This document shows, in pieces, positions 1-12,194 of a stretch of DNA of 37,421 nucleotides (position 1 is its first letter; each line of letters begins with the position of its first letter). The DNA is from Gammaproteobacteria bacterium (GTDB lineage: Bacteria > Pseudomonadota > Gammaproteobacteria > PS1 > Pseudothioglobaceae): NCBI GenBank assembly GCA_008080915.1, contig VMDI01000010.1:1-37421 (forward strand), written 5' to 3'. The position numbers and the translations under genes were made by a program. The notes beneath the pieces are model-generated. The model had not been told where the DNA came from. It saw only the letters and a list, made by a program, of their open reading frames with translations, and ran no database searches.

Positions 1-35
1 AAGCACTTATTCAAGAATTGGCATTACCTAGTTGA
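1..35 (+). CDS. C-terminal end of an upstream gene, possibly RdgB/HAM1 family XTP/dITP pyrophosphatase (partial)
   Basis: Frame from base 3 reads ALIQELALPS then TGA (33-35), overlapping the TTG start of hemW. The rdgB assignment rests only on the common rdgB-hemW gene order; too little protein is visible to confirm it. Confidence 0.35.
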   Translation, partial: ALIQELALPS

Positions 36-1135
36 TTAATCTACCCCCGCTTTCTGTATATATTCATTATCCTTGGTGCGTTAAGAAATGTCCTTACTGT
101 GATTTTAATTCGCATGAAAAATCACCCTATGAGGGGTATGTTAATTTATTAAAAAATGATCTAAAAGATAGTCTTGCTTATATTCAAAATCGAAAAATAA
201 GATCTATATTCTTTGGTGGAGGAACGCCTTCAATTATGTCAACTGAAGAGTTAGAAGATTTAATGATTTATTTAAAAAATGAACTAGATTTTGAGGAAGA
301 TATAGAGATTACCTTGGAGGCAAATCCAGGGACATTTGAAATTGATAAATTTAAGTCATTTCATGATGTTGGAATCAATAGATTGTCAATTGGAGTTCAG
401 TCGTTTAATAACCAAGAACTTGAAAGACTGGGACGCATTCATAACTCTGAAGATGCTCAATTAGCCTGCTATGAAGCTAGAAAAATATTTGACAATATCA
501 ATATTGATATTATGTATGGGCTTCCAGAGCAAAGCGTTGAAATAAATCAATCCAATATAGAAACCGCACTTTCATATAGTCCAGACCATATCAGTTATTA
601 TCAATTAACCATTGAACCCAATACCTATTTTCATAAGCATCCACCAAAATTGCCATCACATGAGTCTGTTTTTAATTATGGTAATATTGGTCAAAACATA
701 ATTGAAGGTTCCGGGCTTAGACGATACGAAGTTTCAGCCTATGGCCAAGAATCAAGACATAATCTGAATTATTGGTTATTTGGGGATTACATAGGAATCG
801 GCGCTGGTGCTCATGGAAAGATTACCAGTCCAATAGAAAATAAAGTTTTTAGAACTTTTAAGAATAAATCTCCTAAGGATTACTATAAAGACCAAAGCTC
901 GAAATTAACCCACATAGAGAATTTAACTTTTGATTTCATGTTGAATGCCTTAAGACTCAAAGATGGCTTTGAAATAGATTTATTTGAAAAAAGAACTGGC
1001 ATTGAATTTAACTCCATTGAAAAAAATATCCAAGTTGCAATAGATAAGAGTTTATTAAAAATTAATAACACAAGAGTGAGCCCAACGCCACAGGGTTATG
1101 ATTTTCTAAACGACCTTCAAGAAATTTTTCTCTAA
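32..1135 (+). CDS. hemW: Radical SAM family heme chaperone HemW
   Basis: 367 aa with N-terminal radical SAM motif YIHYPWCVKKCPYCDFNSH, FFGGGTPS and NRLSIGVQSF, typical of HemW/YggW. TTG start overlaps the upstream stop. Confidence 0.9.
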   Translation: MINLPPLSVYIHYPWCVKKCPYCDFNSHEKSPYEGYVNLLKNDLKDSLAYIQNRKIRSIFFGGGTPSIMSTEELEDLMIYLKNELDFEEDIEITLEANPGTFEIDKFKSFHDVGINRLSIGVQSFNNQELERLGRIHNSEDAQLACYEARKIFDNINIDIMYGLPEQSVEINQSNIETALSYSPDHISYYQLTIEPNTYFHKHPPKLPSHESVFNYGNIGQNIIEGSGLRRYEVSAYGQESRHNLNYWLFGDYIGIGAGAHGKITSPIENKVFRTFKNKSPKDYYKDQSSKLTHIENLTFDFMLNALRLKDGFEIDLFEKRTGIEFNSIEKNIQVAIDKSLLKINNTRVSPTPQGYDFLNDLQEIFL

Positions 1136-1207
1136 GTGAATGGATTTCAAAAATTTAACTTAAAGAGACTTACGCTGTAAAATACCGAAATATCAATATT
1201 TATTTGA

Positions 1208-2941
<1,734 letters not shown>

Positions 2942-2945
<4 letters not shown>

Positions 2946-3577
2946 TTGCAGAGAGACTTAACCACGTTATTCAAAGAATACAAAAAGTCGACCATTCTCA
3001 AAAAGTTAAACTCATTGCAGTCAGTAAAAAAAAATCCATAGCGCTGATTAAAGAGGCGATTAATTCTGGTCAAAAAGACTTTGGAGAAAATTATCTCCAA
3101 GAGGCTGTTGAAAAAATTAAAGCCATAGATGATCCATCATTAACATGGCACTTTATTGGTCCAATTCAGTCCAACAAAACCGCTTCAATTGCAAAATACT
3201 TCCAATGGGTCCACAGTGTTGACAGAAAGAAAGTCTTAACCAGATTAAATGAGCAATCCAAAGAAAATCAAAAGGTTCTTAATGTATTAATTCAAGTAAA
3301 TATTGATGATGAAGACACAAAATCCGGTGTGATGCCTGAAGAAATTGATGATCTGGTTAATTATGCAAATGAACTTAGCAATATTTCTTTAAAGGGGTTT
3401 ATGTGCATACCCAAACCTGGAAACGCCGAAGAGAGCTTTAAAAAGATGAAGATTCTATTAAATTCATATCCCTATTTAGAAACCCTTTCAATGGGAATGA
3501 GTAATGATTTAGAGATCGCAATAAGAAATGGATCTACTATGGTTAGAATTGGAACTGATATTTTCGGTGCCCGTTAA
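2942..3577 (+). CDS. yggS: YggS family pyridoxal phosphate homeostasis protein (PLPBP)
   Basis: 211 aa with KLIAVSKKKS, FGENYLQEA, WHFIGPIQSNK, MGMSNDLEIAIRNGSTMVRIGTDIFGAR. ATG overlaps the preceding stop (ATGA). Confidence 0.93.
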
Positions 3578-3605
3578 GAATCACAAGATATAAAATTAGT
3601 AAACT

Positions 3606-4097
3606 ATGAGTATTCAAATCTACATTACCGGCGGAACGATTGATAAAAAATACAATGAATACACAGGAGAGTTAATTTTTGATAAAACGCATATTGTAGA
3701 TATGCTAAATCGTTCAAGATGTATGACCGAAACTTTATCAGAGGTTATTTTTCTGAAAGATAGTCTTGATATTATTGAGAACGAAAGAGAACTCATTTAT
3801 TCTAAATGCAAGGGGAGTGATTCAGAGAAAATTCTGATAACACATGGAACCGATACAATGATTGAAACTGCTAAAAGTATTCAGTCAATGAATTTAGCAA
3901 AAACGATAGTTCTTACTGGCTCCATGATTCCTTACTCTGTTTCAAACTCGGATGCTTTATTCAATCTTGGCTTTGCTATCTCTGCAGTGCAAACATTAGT
4001 TCATGGAGTTTATGTTTGCATGAATGGAAAAATATTTAATGCCAGTAAAGTTCATAAGAATAGGGAAATTGGAATCTTTGAGTCAATCAAGAATTGA
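3606..4097 (+). CDS. Single-domain asparaginase-like protein (N-terminal asparaginase domain only)
   Basis: 163 aa with ITGGTIDKKYNE, LITHGTDTMIETAK and IVLTGSMIPYSVSNSDALFNLGFA, which match the two catalytic Thr regions of asparaginase I/II. There is no C-terminal domain; the next gene starts 14 bp downstream. Confidence 0.75.
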   Translation: MSIQIYITGGTIDKKYNEYTGELIFDKTHIVDMLNRSRCMTETLSEVIFLKDSLDIIENERELIYSKCKGSDSEKILITHGTDTMIETAKSIQSMNLAKTIVLTGSMIPYSVSNSDALFNLGFAISAVQTLVHGVYVCMNGKIFNASKVHKNREIGIFESIKN

Positions 4098-4110
4098 GTT
4101 GGGGTAAATA

Positions 4111-6210
4111 TTGAAAAAGGTTTTTCATGTTTCTAAAAAGGTAACCAAATTTTCAATATATTTGGGTCTGATTATTTTTGTCTTGGTTCTAATTCTTGAT
4201 CTCAATATTAAATATTTTAAAAATTTGATTGAAGAGAAGTTATCGGTATCAACTGGCTTAGAGACGCGTGTTGAAAACTTATCAATAGGGTACGATTTTG
4301 ATTCGATAAATATTCAAGCAATGAAAATAACTCTTCTTGATGAATCAAGGTTTCCAAGTGCAGAGATCTCAAATATTAATCTAGAATTAACTTATGAGAA
4401 TTTATTTAAAGAGTCAGCAAAATTTGGCACTCTAGCAATTGACACTCTGAAGATAAACCTTCCTAAAAAAATCAATTCGGATGGAAAAAAACCTAAAAAA
4501 GATTTATCAAAATTTCTCAGCTCACTTGGGCTTTTCCAAAAAATTAGTATAGAGCAAACATTGATTTCCTCGAAAAAGGAACATGAAATAGGTGAAATTA
4601 ACTTTGTTTCCAGCTCTGATGAGATAGATTTTTACGTCAATAAATACCCTCTAGATTTGATCTATGAAAATTCACACAATGTTTCTTTTGATGTCAAGGG
4701 AAAGTTAAGTTTAAAAAATATGGGGACAAATGAAGTAGTCATTCCCTTATATATAACTACTGAAGATTTTAAAATTGATGGAGAATTGCAAACTAACTCC
4801 AGTCGTCTTAAGTTCTCTGGCGACATCGATCAGGTCGATGCAAAAAAAAGTTTAAAGTATTTTCCTCAAGATCCCTCTAAGGCAACTTTGATTGAAAATT
4901 TTGGCAATGCCATTATGAGCGGTTATCTTAAAGACAGCAAAATTCTTTTTGAGAAAAATCTTTTAACAGATGAAGTAATCAACAATAAATTTGATTCTGA
5001 GGTTTTTTTCAAAGGGTTAAGTTTTGCCAATAAACAGGTCCTTGTCGAAAATTACAACGGAGGAATAACCCTCAATCCAGAAAAACTTCAACTCAAAGGA
5101 AAGGGATCTCTCTTTGAGAAAGATTTTTTTATCAATGTGGATATTCCTGATAATCCTTTGGATGGAAAAATGGTTATGGTGAATTTTTCAGATATCAATT
5201 CAGGATTCCAAGGAGCAGCAAATTATCTTGAAAATGAAAATTGGGAAATGAATTTTTCTGTTGGGAAAGGGTTTTTTGGTAACTTAACAATCCCCAAATC
5301 AGACGAACTGGTTCCAGTTGTCATTATCGAGAATTTAGTGGTTCCTGATGGAAAATCAAGTTCTATTGATATTAACCCTGAAGATATTCCTGCTGTTACG
5401 GTGATAGCTAAAAAAATTAAGGTAGGTGAAAACGAGTTACCAAAATTTGAACTCCAACTTATGCCCTCTGGGAAAATACTACGTGTTAGTTATCTAAAAC
5501 TCAGTGATTACAAAGTTGATAACAACCCGATCAGATTTAATGGTGCATGGTTAGACAAAAACAAGACCATTATTAATGCTAATCTAAAAGGAGAAAATCT
5601 CAAGGGGCTTTTAACAGCAATGGGCATTGATAAAAAAATTCAAGGTGGTAAGTATGATTTTGATATTCGACTCTACTGCAATTGCGCTCCTTGGGAGGTA
5701 AAGCTGGACTCCATATCGGGAGAAATTTTAGGTAATGTAGAAGAGGGAATTTTTACTGATCAGGATCCCAGCATTGGAAGAATATTTTCCCTCCTGAATA
5801 TTGATTCTATCTCAAGAAGACTTCGGTTGAATGTTGATGATCTTGTTTCCAAGGGTTTTGCCTATGACACCATCAAAGGAAGAGCAGTTGTCAATGACAA
5901 AAAAATAAATATTGATTTTCTTAATGTTGATTCCACTTCAAATCACATCAAGGTTAAAGGGCATAGTAATTTAGAATCTAGATCTTATGAACTTGAGGCT
6001 TACGTTAGACCAGAAATAGCTGATAGCGTTCCTGTTGCTACCTATCTTGCTGGTGGAGGGCTTGCTGGTCTTGGTGTTTGGTTGGCTGATAAGACTATCT
6101 TTGATGGAGATTTAATCAATAAACTAATTGATAAAGTAGTTGAAATCAAGTATTCAATTACTGGACCTTGGGCTAATCCAGAAATTAAGGCAGAGACTAA
6201 ATTTTTATGA
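4111..6210 (+). CDS. YhdP/AsmA-like protein (short form), inner membrane anchored
   Basis: 699 aa with N-terminal TM segment. The middle and C-terminal blocks (GRIFSLLNIDSISRRLRLNVDDLVSKGFAYDTIKG; PVATYLAGGGLAGLGVWLADKTI..VEIKYSITGPWANPEIK) resemble the YhdP C-terminal region, and the gene sits directly upstream of tldD as in many gammaproteobacteria. TTG start. Confidence 0.75.
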   Translation: MKKVFHVSKKVTKFSIYLGLIIFVLVLILDLNIKYFKNLIEEKLSVSTGLETRVENLSIGYDFDSINIQAMKITLLDESRFPSAEISNINLELTYENLFKESAKFGTLAIDTLKINLPKKINSDGKKPKKDLSKFLSSLGLFQKISIEQTLISSKKEHEIGEINFVSSSDEIDFYVNKYPLDLIYENSHNVSFDVKGKLSLKNMGTNEVVIPLYITTEDFKIDGELQTNSSRLKFSGDIDQVDAKKSLKYFPQDPSKATLIENFGNAIMSGYLKDSKILFEKNLLTDEVINNKFDSEVFFKGLSFANKQVLVENYNGGITLNPEKLQLKGKGSLFEKDFFINVDIPDNPLDGKMVMVNFSDINSGFQGAANYLENENWEMNFSVGKGFFGNLTIPKSDELVPVVIIENLVVPDGKSSSIDINPEDIPAVTVIAKKIKVGENELPKFELQLMPSGKILRVSYLKLSDYKVDNNPIRFNGAWLDKNKTIINANLKGENLKGLLTAMGIDKKIQGGKYDFDIRLYCNCAPWEVKLDSISGEILGNVEEGIFTDQDPSIGRIFSLLNIDSISRRLRLNVDDLVSKGFAYDTIKGRAVVNDKKINIDFLNVDSTSNHIKVKGHSNLESRSYELEAYVRPEIADSVPVATYLAGGGLAGLGVWLADKTIFDGDLINKLIDKVVEIKYSITGPWANPEIKAETKFL

Positions 6211-7625
6211 TCAGTAGCATTCTTGAGGATAACTCAATCAACGAGCAATTAATCCAAAACTTTGTTGATGATCTGTGCCCAATGGGCGCAGATTATTCTG
6301 ATCTATATTTTCAGTATTCAATTTCAGAAAGCTGGATTCTTGAAGATGGAATTGTTAAAGGAGGCTCATACAATATTTCAAATGGAGTGGGAACTAGAAC
6401 CGTCTCTGGGGAAAAAACAGGTTTTGCCTATAGTGATGAGATTTCAATATCAGAAATTGCTAAGGCAGTTAAATTTGCTAGACAAATTGTTAACCCTAAT
6501 CAGAAAAACAACTCTCTTTCATTGAATAAGAATTTAAAAGGAAATTTTTACAGTGAACATGACCCTTTGAAAAGTATCAGTGCTGTTGAAAAAGTATCCC
6601 TACTTAAGAAAATAGACATCTATGCCCGAAGAGAAAAGTATGTCAAGCAAGTCAATGCCTCTTTGACAGGATCATACTCTGATGTATTGATTGCATCTAG
6701 TGATGATGTATTCCAATCAGACAAAAGACCAATGGTAAGACTAAACATCTCTCTTATTCTAGAAAAAAATGGGAGGGTTGAACATTCCTCATATGGCGGC
6801 GGTGGACGATTTGGCTATGAAATTTTTACTGATGATGCATTGGTGAATTCATACGTTGATGAGGCTATTAGATTAGGCAAAGTTGCTTTAGATTCTGTCC
6901 CAGCACCTGCTGGTGTGATGCCGGTGATATTGGGACCTGGATGGCCGGGTGTTTTATTGCATGAGGCTATTGGTCATGGCTTAGAGGGAGACTTTAATCG
7001 GAAAAAAACTTCAGTATTTTCCAATTTAATGAATCAACAAGTTGCGAGTCCAAAATGTACCATTGTCGATAATGGAACTCTTAAGGATAGAAGAGGTAGC
7101 TTAAATATTGATGATGAGGGCACTGCAACCCAATCAACTACTTTGATTGAAAATGGAATACTTAAAGGCTATATGTTTGATAAATTAAATGCTAGACTCA
7201 TGGGAGTCAGTTCAACTGGAAATGCCAGAAGAGAGTCCTATGCACATATTCCAATGCCAAGAATGACTAATACCTACATGCAGGCTGGTGAAGATAAAGT
7301 TTCAGATATGATATCCAGTATTGACAATGGAATTTATGCACTCAACTTTGATGGCGGTCAAGTAGACATCACTTCTGGAAAATTCGTGTTTTCTGCAAAT
7401 GAGGCTTATATGATCAAGAATGGCAAGATTGCCTCACCTATCAAGGGGGCAACACTCATTGGTCAGGGGCATGAAGCACTTAAAAAAATATCAATGGTTG
7501 GCGATGATTTAGCTCTTGATAATGGCATAGGAGTTTGCGGTAAAGATGGCCAATCTGTGCCAGTTGGAGTAGGACAACCATCCCTAAAAATTGATGCACT
7601 AACTGTAGGTGGGACAGAGGTATAG
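6207..7625 (+). CDS. tldD: Metalloprotease TldD
   Basis: 472 aa with the HExxxH metal motif HEAIGHGLEGD and the RRGSLNIDDEGT and RRESYAHIPMPRMTNTYM blocks. ATGA overlap with the upstream gene. Confidence 0.94.
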   Translation: MISSILEDNSINEQLIQNFVDDLCPMGADYSDLYFQYSISESWILEDGIVKGGSYNISNGVGTRTVSGEKTGFAYSDEISISEIAKAVKFARQIVNPNQKNNSLSLNKNLKGNFYSEHDPLKSISAVEKVSLLKKIDIYARREKYVKQVNASLTGSYSDVLIASSDDVFQSDKRPMVRLNISLILEKNGRVEHSSYGGGGRFGYEIFTDDALVNSYVDEAIRLGKVALDSVPAPAGVMPVILGPGWPGVLLHEAIGHGLEGDFNRKKTSVFSNLMNQQVASPKCTIVDNGTLKDRRGSLNIDDEGTATQSTTLIENGILKGYMFDKLNARLMGVSSTGNARRESYAHIPMPRMTNTYMQAGEDKVSDMISSIDNGIYALNFDGGQVDITSGKFVFSANEAYMIKNGKIASPIKGATLIGQGHEALKKISMVGDDLALDNGIGVCGKDGQSVPVGVGQPSLKIDALTVGGTEV

Positions 7626-7677
7626 TCCCAAAGAGATATAGTTATTAAAGCCATACTATTATTAAATGTATCACACT

Positions 7678-7703
7678 AATTAAGTAGCTTAATTCGCTAT
7701 AAT
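7678..7703 (+). promoter_or_regulatory. Putative nuo operon promoter with an overlapping 17-bp inverted repeat
   Basis: Perfect inverted repeat AATTAAG-TAG-CTTAATT (7678-7694), 3 bp upstream of a consensus -10 hexamer TATAAT (7698-7703), 30 bp before the nuoA start. No strong -35 seen. Confidence 0.45.
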
Positions 7704-7732
7704 TATTAATCTATTTACAAAAGGATAGAAGG

Positions 7733-8089
7733 TTGCTAGAAAACTACCTCCCAATCGTTGTATTCATTTTCCTTGGTTTGGCATTTGGAGCTGGACCAGT
7801 TCTTATCGGTTACTTGCTTGGCCCAAGTAAACCAGACCCTGAAAAGAATTCACAGTTTGAATGCGGTTTCCCTGCGTTTGATGACTCAAGAATGTATTTC
7901 AATGTTCGTTATTATCTAGTTGCAATTTTGTTTATATTGTTTGACCTGGAGGTTGCATTTGTATTTCCTTGGGCGGTTGTTCAATCTCAATTAGGCTGGT
8001 TTGGCTTTATTGGCATGACCATCTTTTTATCTTTATTGGTTGTCGGTTTCATTTTTGAATGGAAAAAAGGCGCGCTTGAATGGGAGTAA
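7733..8089 (+). CDS. nuoA: NADH-quinone oxidoreductase subunit A
   Basis: 118 aa, 3 [46 protein letters not shown] start. Confidence 0.95.
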   Translation: MLENYLPIVVFIFLGLAFGAGPVLIGYLLGPSKPDPEKNSQFECGFPAFDDSRMYFNVRYYLVAILFILFDLEVAFVFPWAVVQSQLGWFGFIGMTIFLSLLVVGFIFEWKKGALEWE

Positions 8090-8092
8090 GTT

Positions 8093-8572
8093 GTGGCAAT
8101 TGATGGATTGATGAAACAAGGTTTTGTTACTACTTCGCTAGATAAGGTAATCAATTGGGCGAGAACCGGATCATTATGGCCAATGACTTTTGGTTTGGCT
8201 TGTTGTGCGGTTGAAATGATGGAGGCTGGTTCCTCACGTTATGACTTAGATCGTTTCGGTATAGTATTTAGACCTACTCCAAGACAGTCGGATTTAATGA
8301 TTGTTGCTGGAACACTTACAAATAAAATGGCTCCTGCCCTTAGAAAGGTTTACGATCAAATGCCAGAACCTAGATATGTAATTTCTATGGGTTCTTGTGC
8401 TAATGGCGGAGGTTATTATCATTATTCCTACGCGGTTGTTAGGGGTTGCGATAGAATCGTGCCTGTTGATGTCTATGTTCCAGGTTGTCCTCCAACTGCA
8501 GAAGCGCTTTTGTACGGCATTATTCAGTTGCAAGAAAAAATTAAACGAACCAATACCATCGCTAGAACATGA
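8093..8572 (+). CDS. nuoB: NADH-quinone oxidoreductase subunit B
   Basis: 159 aa with [54 protein letters not shown] (N2 cluster ligands). GTG start. Confidence 0.97.
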   Translation: MAIDGLMKQGFVTTSLDKVINWARTGSLWPMTFGLACCAVEMMEAGSSRYDLDRFGIVFRPTPRQSDLMIVAGTLTNKMAPALRKVYDQMPEPRYVISMGSCANGGGYYHYSYAVVRGCDRIVPVDVYVPGCPPTAEALLYGIIQLQEKIKRTNTIART

Positions 8573-9186
8573 TAGAAGAGTTTATTGAAGGCCTTGAAGA
8601 AGAGTTTACGTCGAATACCATCATTCACGAGTTTGATGAAGTCACAATGGTTGTCGATAAATCAGAGCTAGAGTCAACCTGCCTAAAACTTCGTGATTAT
8701 TTTGGTTTTGAGATGTTGATTGATTTATGTGGTCTTGACTTTCTAACTTATGGTGAGTCAGAGTGGGACGGTAATGCCAGTTCATCAGGCTTTGGAAGGG
8801 CTAGAGAATCCCATACTTCAGAAAATCCTCATCCTGAGAGATTCGCTGTTACTTATCATTTGCTATCAATTAATAAAAACCAAAGACTTAGGTTAAGAGT
8901 TTATCTTAATGAAGAGATGCCGATTGTATCCTCAGTATCTCATATATGGAGTTCAGCTAATTGGTACGAAAGAGAAGCCTTTGATTTATTTGGAATCTTA
9001 TTCGAAAACCATCCAGATCTCAGAAGAATATTGACAGATTATGGCTTTGTTGGACATCCTTTGAGAAAAGACTTTCCAATGATAGGTGAAGTTGAAATGA
9101 GATATGATGAAAAACTGGGTCGAGTTATATATGAACCTGTTTCTATTGAGCCAAATATTAATGTGCCTAGAATTATTAGGAAGTAG
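8569..9186 (+). CDS. nuoC: NADH-quinone oxidoreductase subunit C
   Basis: 205 aa with [39 protein letters not shown] signature. ATGA overlap with nuoB. Confidence 0.96.
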   Translation: MIEEFIEGLEEEFTSNTIIHEFDEVTMVVDKSELESTCLKLRDYFGFEMLIDLCGLDFLTYGESEWDGNASSSGFGRARESHTSENPHPERFAVTYHLLSINKNQRLRLRVYLNEEMPIVSSVSHIWSSANWYEREAFDLFGILFENHPDLRRILTDYGFVGHPLRKDFPMIGEVEMRYDEKLGRVIYEPVSIEPNINVPRIIRK

Positions 9187-9188
9187 TC

Positions 9189-10442
9189 ATGGCTGAGATA
9201 AGAAATTACACACTCAACTTTGGCCCACAACATCCTGCCGCCCATGGAGTGCTTAGACTCATTCTCGAAATAGATGGAGAGGTTGTTGAAAGGGCTGACC
9301 CACATATTGGACTCCTTCATCGTGGAACTGAAAAACTTGCTGAATCAAAACCTTATAACCAGTCAATTGGTTATATGGATCGATTAGATTATGTATCCAT
9401 GATGTGTAACGAGCATGCCTATGTGATGGCCATTGAAAAAATGCTAGGAATTGACGCTCCGATAAGAGCCAAATATATTCGCGTGATGTTTGATGAAATT
9501 ACTCGACTACTTAATCATTTGATGTGGTTAGGCACTCATGGACTTGATGTTGGGGCAATGAGTATTTTTTTATATTGCTTCCGTGAAAGAGAAAAACTTA
9601 TTGATGCCTATGAGGCTGTTTCTGGTTCTAGAATGCATGCTACCTATTACAGACCTGGTGGAGTCTATAGAGATCTACCTGAAGCAATGCCACAATATCT
9701 AAAAAATGATATTCGTACTGATTCAGAGCTAACGGAAATGAACAAAAATAGGCAGGGCTCACTTCTTGATTTTATCGAGGACTTCGCTAATCAATTTCCT
9801 GCGAGTATTGATCAATATGACAAACTATTGACCGAAAACAGAATATGGAAGCAAAGACTTGTTAATATCGGTGTTGTTTCTGCAAAAAGAGCAAAACAAC
9901 TAGGTTTTACAGGGCCTATGTTAAGAGGTTCAGGAGTTGCGTGGGATTTAAGAAAGAATCAACCTTATTCTGTTTATGATGAATTGGAATTTGATATTCC
10001 TGTTGGAGTCACTGGCGATTGCTACGATAGATACTTAGTTCGAATGGAGGAAATGAGACAATCTAATAAAATTATTCAACAGTGTGTTGCATGGTTAAAA
10101 AATAATCCCGGTCCGGTGATGTCAGATGATCACAAGGTTTCACCTCCAAAAAGAACAGATATGAAAGGCGATATGGAGTCTTTAATTCACCACTTTAAAT
10201 TATTTACTGAGGGTTATTCCCTTCCAAAAGGAGAGGTTTACTCTGCTGTTGAGCATCCCAAAGGTGAATTCGGAGTTTATCTAATGTCTGATGGGGCAAA
10301 CAAACCTTATCGTATTCATATGCGAGCTCCAGGTTTTGCCCACCTTGCATCAATGGATGAAATGGCAAGAGGTCATATGCTTTCTGATGTTGTATCGATT
10401 ATTGGAACTCAAGATATCGTATTTGGAGAAATTGATAGATGA
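9189..10442 (+). CDS. nuoD: NADH-quinone oxidoreductase subunit D
   Basis: 417 aa with [36 protein letters not shown] and C-terminal DIVFGEIDR. Separate from nuoC (not fused). Confidence 0.97.
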   Translation: MAEIRNYTLNFGPQHPAAHGVLRLILEIDGEVVERADPHIGLLHRGTEKLAESKPYNQSIGYMDRLDYVSMMCNEHAYVMAIEKMLGIDAPIRAKYIRVMFDEITRLLNHLMWLGTHGLDVGAMSIFLYCFREREKLIDAYEAVSGSRMHATYYRPGGVYRDLPEAMPQYLKNDIRTDSELTEMNKNRQGSLLDFIEDFANQFPASIDQYDKLLTENRIWKQRLVNIGVVSAKRAKQLGFTGPMLRGSGVAWDLRKNQPYSVYDELEFDIPVGVTGDCYDRYLVRMEEMRQSNKIIQQCVAWLKNNPGPVMSDDHKVSPPKRTDMKGDMESLIHHFKLFTEGYSLPKGEVYSAVEHPKGEFGVYLMSDGANKPYRIHMRAPGFAHLASMDEMARGHMLSDVVSIIGTQDIVFGEIDR

Positions 10443-10912
10443 TTTCAACTGCTGCAAAAAAAGAAATCGATCAATGGATTAAGAAGTATCCTGAAGACTG
10501 GAAAAGTTCAGCCGTTATGCAGGCATTAAAAATTGTTCAGAAAGAAAATAATAATTTTTTAACTGAAGAATTAATTAACGATGTTGCATCATATCTGGAT
10601 ATGCCGCCAATTGCGGTTGCAGAGGTTGCTACTTTTTATGAAAACTTTAATCACAAACCTGTTGGTAAACATGTCATTAGATTCTGCCACACCATATCTT
10701 GTATGTTAAATGGTGCTGATGATCTAATTAAATATACGGAGAAAAAAATTGGCGCCAAAGTTGGTGAAGTCTCTAAAGATGGTTTAGTGTCGATTAAGAA
10801 AGTTGAGTGTCTTGGAGCGTGTAGACATGCACCTATGTTTCAAATAGATGATAAGTATTATGAGGATTTAACCAAAGAGAAAATAGATCTAATTTTGGAG
10901 GACTTAAAATGA
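10439..10912 (+). CDS. nuoE: NADH-quinone oxidoreductase subunit E
   Basis: 157 aa thioredoxin-like [2Fe-2S] protein: [42 protein letters not shown]. Confidence 0.96.
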   Translation: MISTAAKKEIDQWIKKYPEDWKSSAVMQALKIVQKENNNFLTEELINDVASYLDMPPIAVAEVATFYENFNHKPVGKHVIRFCHTISCMLNGADDLIKYTEKKIGAKVGEVSKDGLVSIKKVECLGACRHAPMFQIDDKYYEDLTKEKIDLILEDLK

Positions 10913-12192
10913 ATGAAGTTTGTTTCAAGACCCTAGACCAAAAAGATCCTTGGTCTATCAAAACTTATGAAAAAAATGGCGGTTACAAGATATGGAAAAA
11001 GATCTTGGCTGGTAAGTTATCTGCAGATGAAATTATTGAAGAATTAAAGGCGTCTGGTCTTCGTGGAAGAGGTGGAGCAGGTTTTCCTACTGGGCTTAAG
11101 TGGAGTTTTATGCCACGGAATGCCGATATCCAAAAATATGTTGTTTGTAACTCAGATGAGGGCGAACCAGGAACCTGTAAGGATCGCGATATATTAAGAT
11201 TTAATCCCCATGCATTGATTGAAGGTATGGCTATTGGCGGTTTTGTTATGGGAGCTACTGTAGGATACAACTACATGCGTGGCGAGTTCATGGAGCCATA
11301 TTATCGATTTGAAGGTGCGCTTAAAGAGGCTTATAAAGCAGGTCTTCTTGGAAAAAATATTCTGAAATCTAAGGTCAGTTTTGATTTGCATTCTCATCTT
11401 GGCTCGGGAGCGTATGTTTGCGGAGAAGAAACAGCTCTTCTTGAGTCCCTTGAGGGTAAGAAAGGTCAGCCGAGGTTTAAGCCTCCTTTCCCAGCAAATG
11501 TAGGTCTATATGGTAAACCAACTACAATCAACAATACAGAAACCTTTGCCTCTGTCCCAGAAATTCTATCAAGAGGAGGGAAGTGGTTTGCGGATCTTGG
11601 CGTAGAAAATTCAGGAGGGTGTAAGTTATTTTCGGTAACGGGCCATGTTCAAAAGCCAGGTAATTTTGAAGTACCGATGGGCACATCTTTTAAAGATTTA
11701 CTAAAAATGGCTGGCGGTTTAAGAAAGGGCAGAAAACTAAAGGCTGTCATCCCTGGCGGTTCATCAACCCCGGTTCTTCCAGCTGATATAGCTATGAAGA
11801 TGAACATGGACTACGACAGCATTGCCAAAGCTGGATCTATGCTTGGTGCTGGATCTGTGATTGTGATGGATGATTCGACTTGTATGGTTAAAACACTAAC
11901 CAATCTTGCTCATTTCTATTACGATGAATCATGTGGTCAGTGCACTCCATGTAGAGAGGGAACGGGGTGGATGTATCGAGTTTTAAAAAGAATTGAAAAT
12001 GGCCAAGGTGAAATGAAAGACATTGATTTATTGATGGGCGTTCAGGAAAAAATCATGGGCAATACTATTTGTGCTCTTGGTGATGCAGCTGCCATGCCTG
12101 TAGAAAGTTTCTTGAGGCACTTCAGAGAAGAATTTGAATACTTTATCAAACATGGTGAAAGTATTGTTCATAGAAAACCGGTCAAAGTATAG
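10909..12192 (+). CDS. nuoF: NADH-quinone oxidoreductase subunit F
   Basis: 427 aa with [36 protein letters not shown] and [16 protein letters not shown]. Confidence 0.97.
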   Translation: MNEVCFKTLDQKDPWSIKTYEKNGGYKIWKKILAGKLSADEIIEELKASGLRGRGGAGFPTGLKWSFMPRNADIQKYVVCNSDEGEPGTCKDRDILRFNPHALIEGMAIGGFVMGATVGYNYMRGEFMEPYYRFEGALKEAYKAGLLGKNILKSKVSFDLHSHLGSGAYVCGEETALLESLEGKKGQPRFKPPFPANVGLYGKPTTINNTETFASVPEILSRGGKWFADLGVENSGGCKLFSVTGHVQKPGNFEVPMGTSFKDLLKMAGGLRKGRKLKAVIPGGSSTPVLPADIAMKMNMDYDSIAKAGSMLGAGSVIVMDDSTCMVKTLTNLAHFYYDESCGQCTPCREGTGWMYRVLKRIENGQGEMKDIDLLMGVQEKIMGNTICALGDAAAMPVESFLRHFREEFEYFIKHGESIVHRKPVKV

Positions 12193-12194
12193 TA

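Noticed and set aside
6262-6525. 87-aa + strand ORF out of frame in tldD
   Set aside because: Alternative-frame translation of a conserved region; no independent evidence.
8294-8588. Minus-strand (8294-8533) and alternate-frame (8397-8588) ORFs over nuoB
   Set aside because: Overlap the invariant N2-cluster coding region of nuoB; not credible as genes.
10983-11397. Two minus-strand ORFs (10983-11270, 11194-11397) inside nuoF
   Set aside because: Both lie wholly within a conserved gene and look like reverse-frame artefacts.
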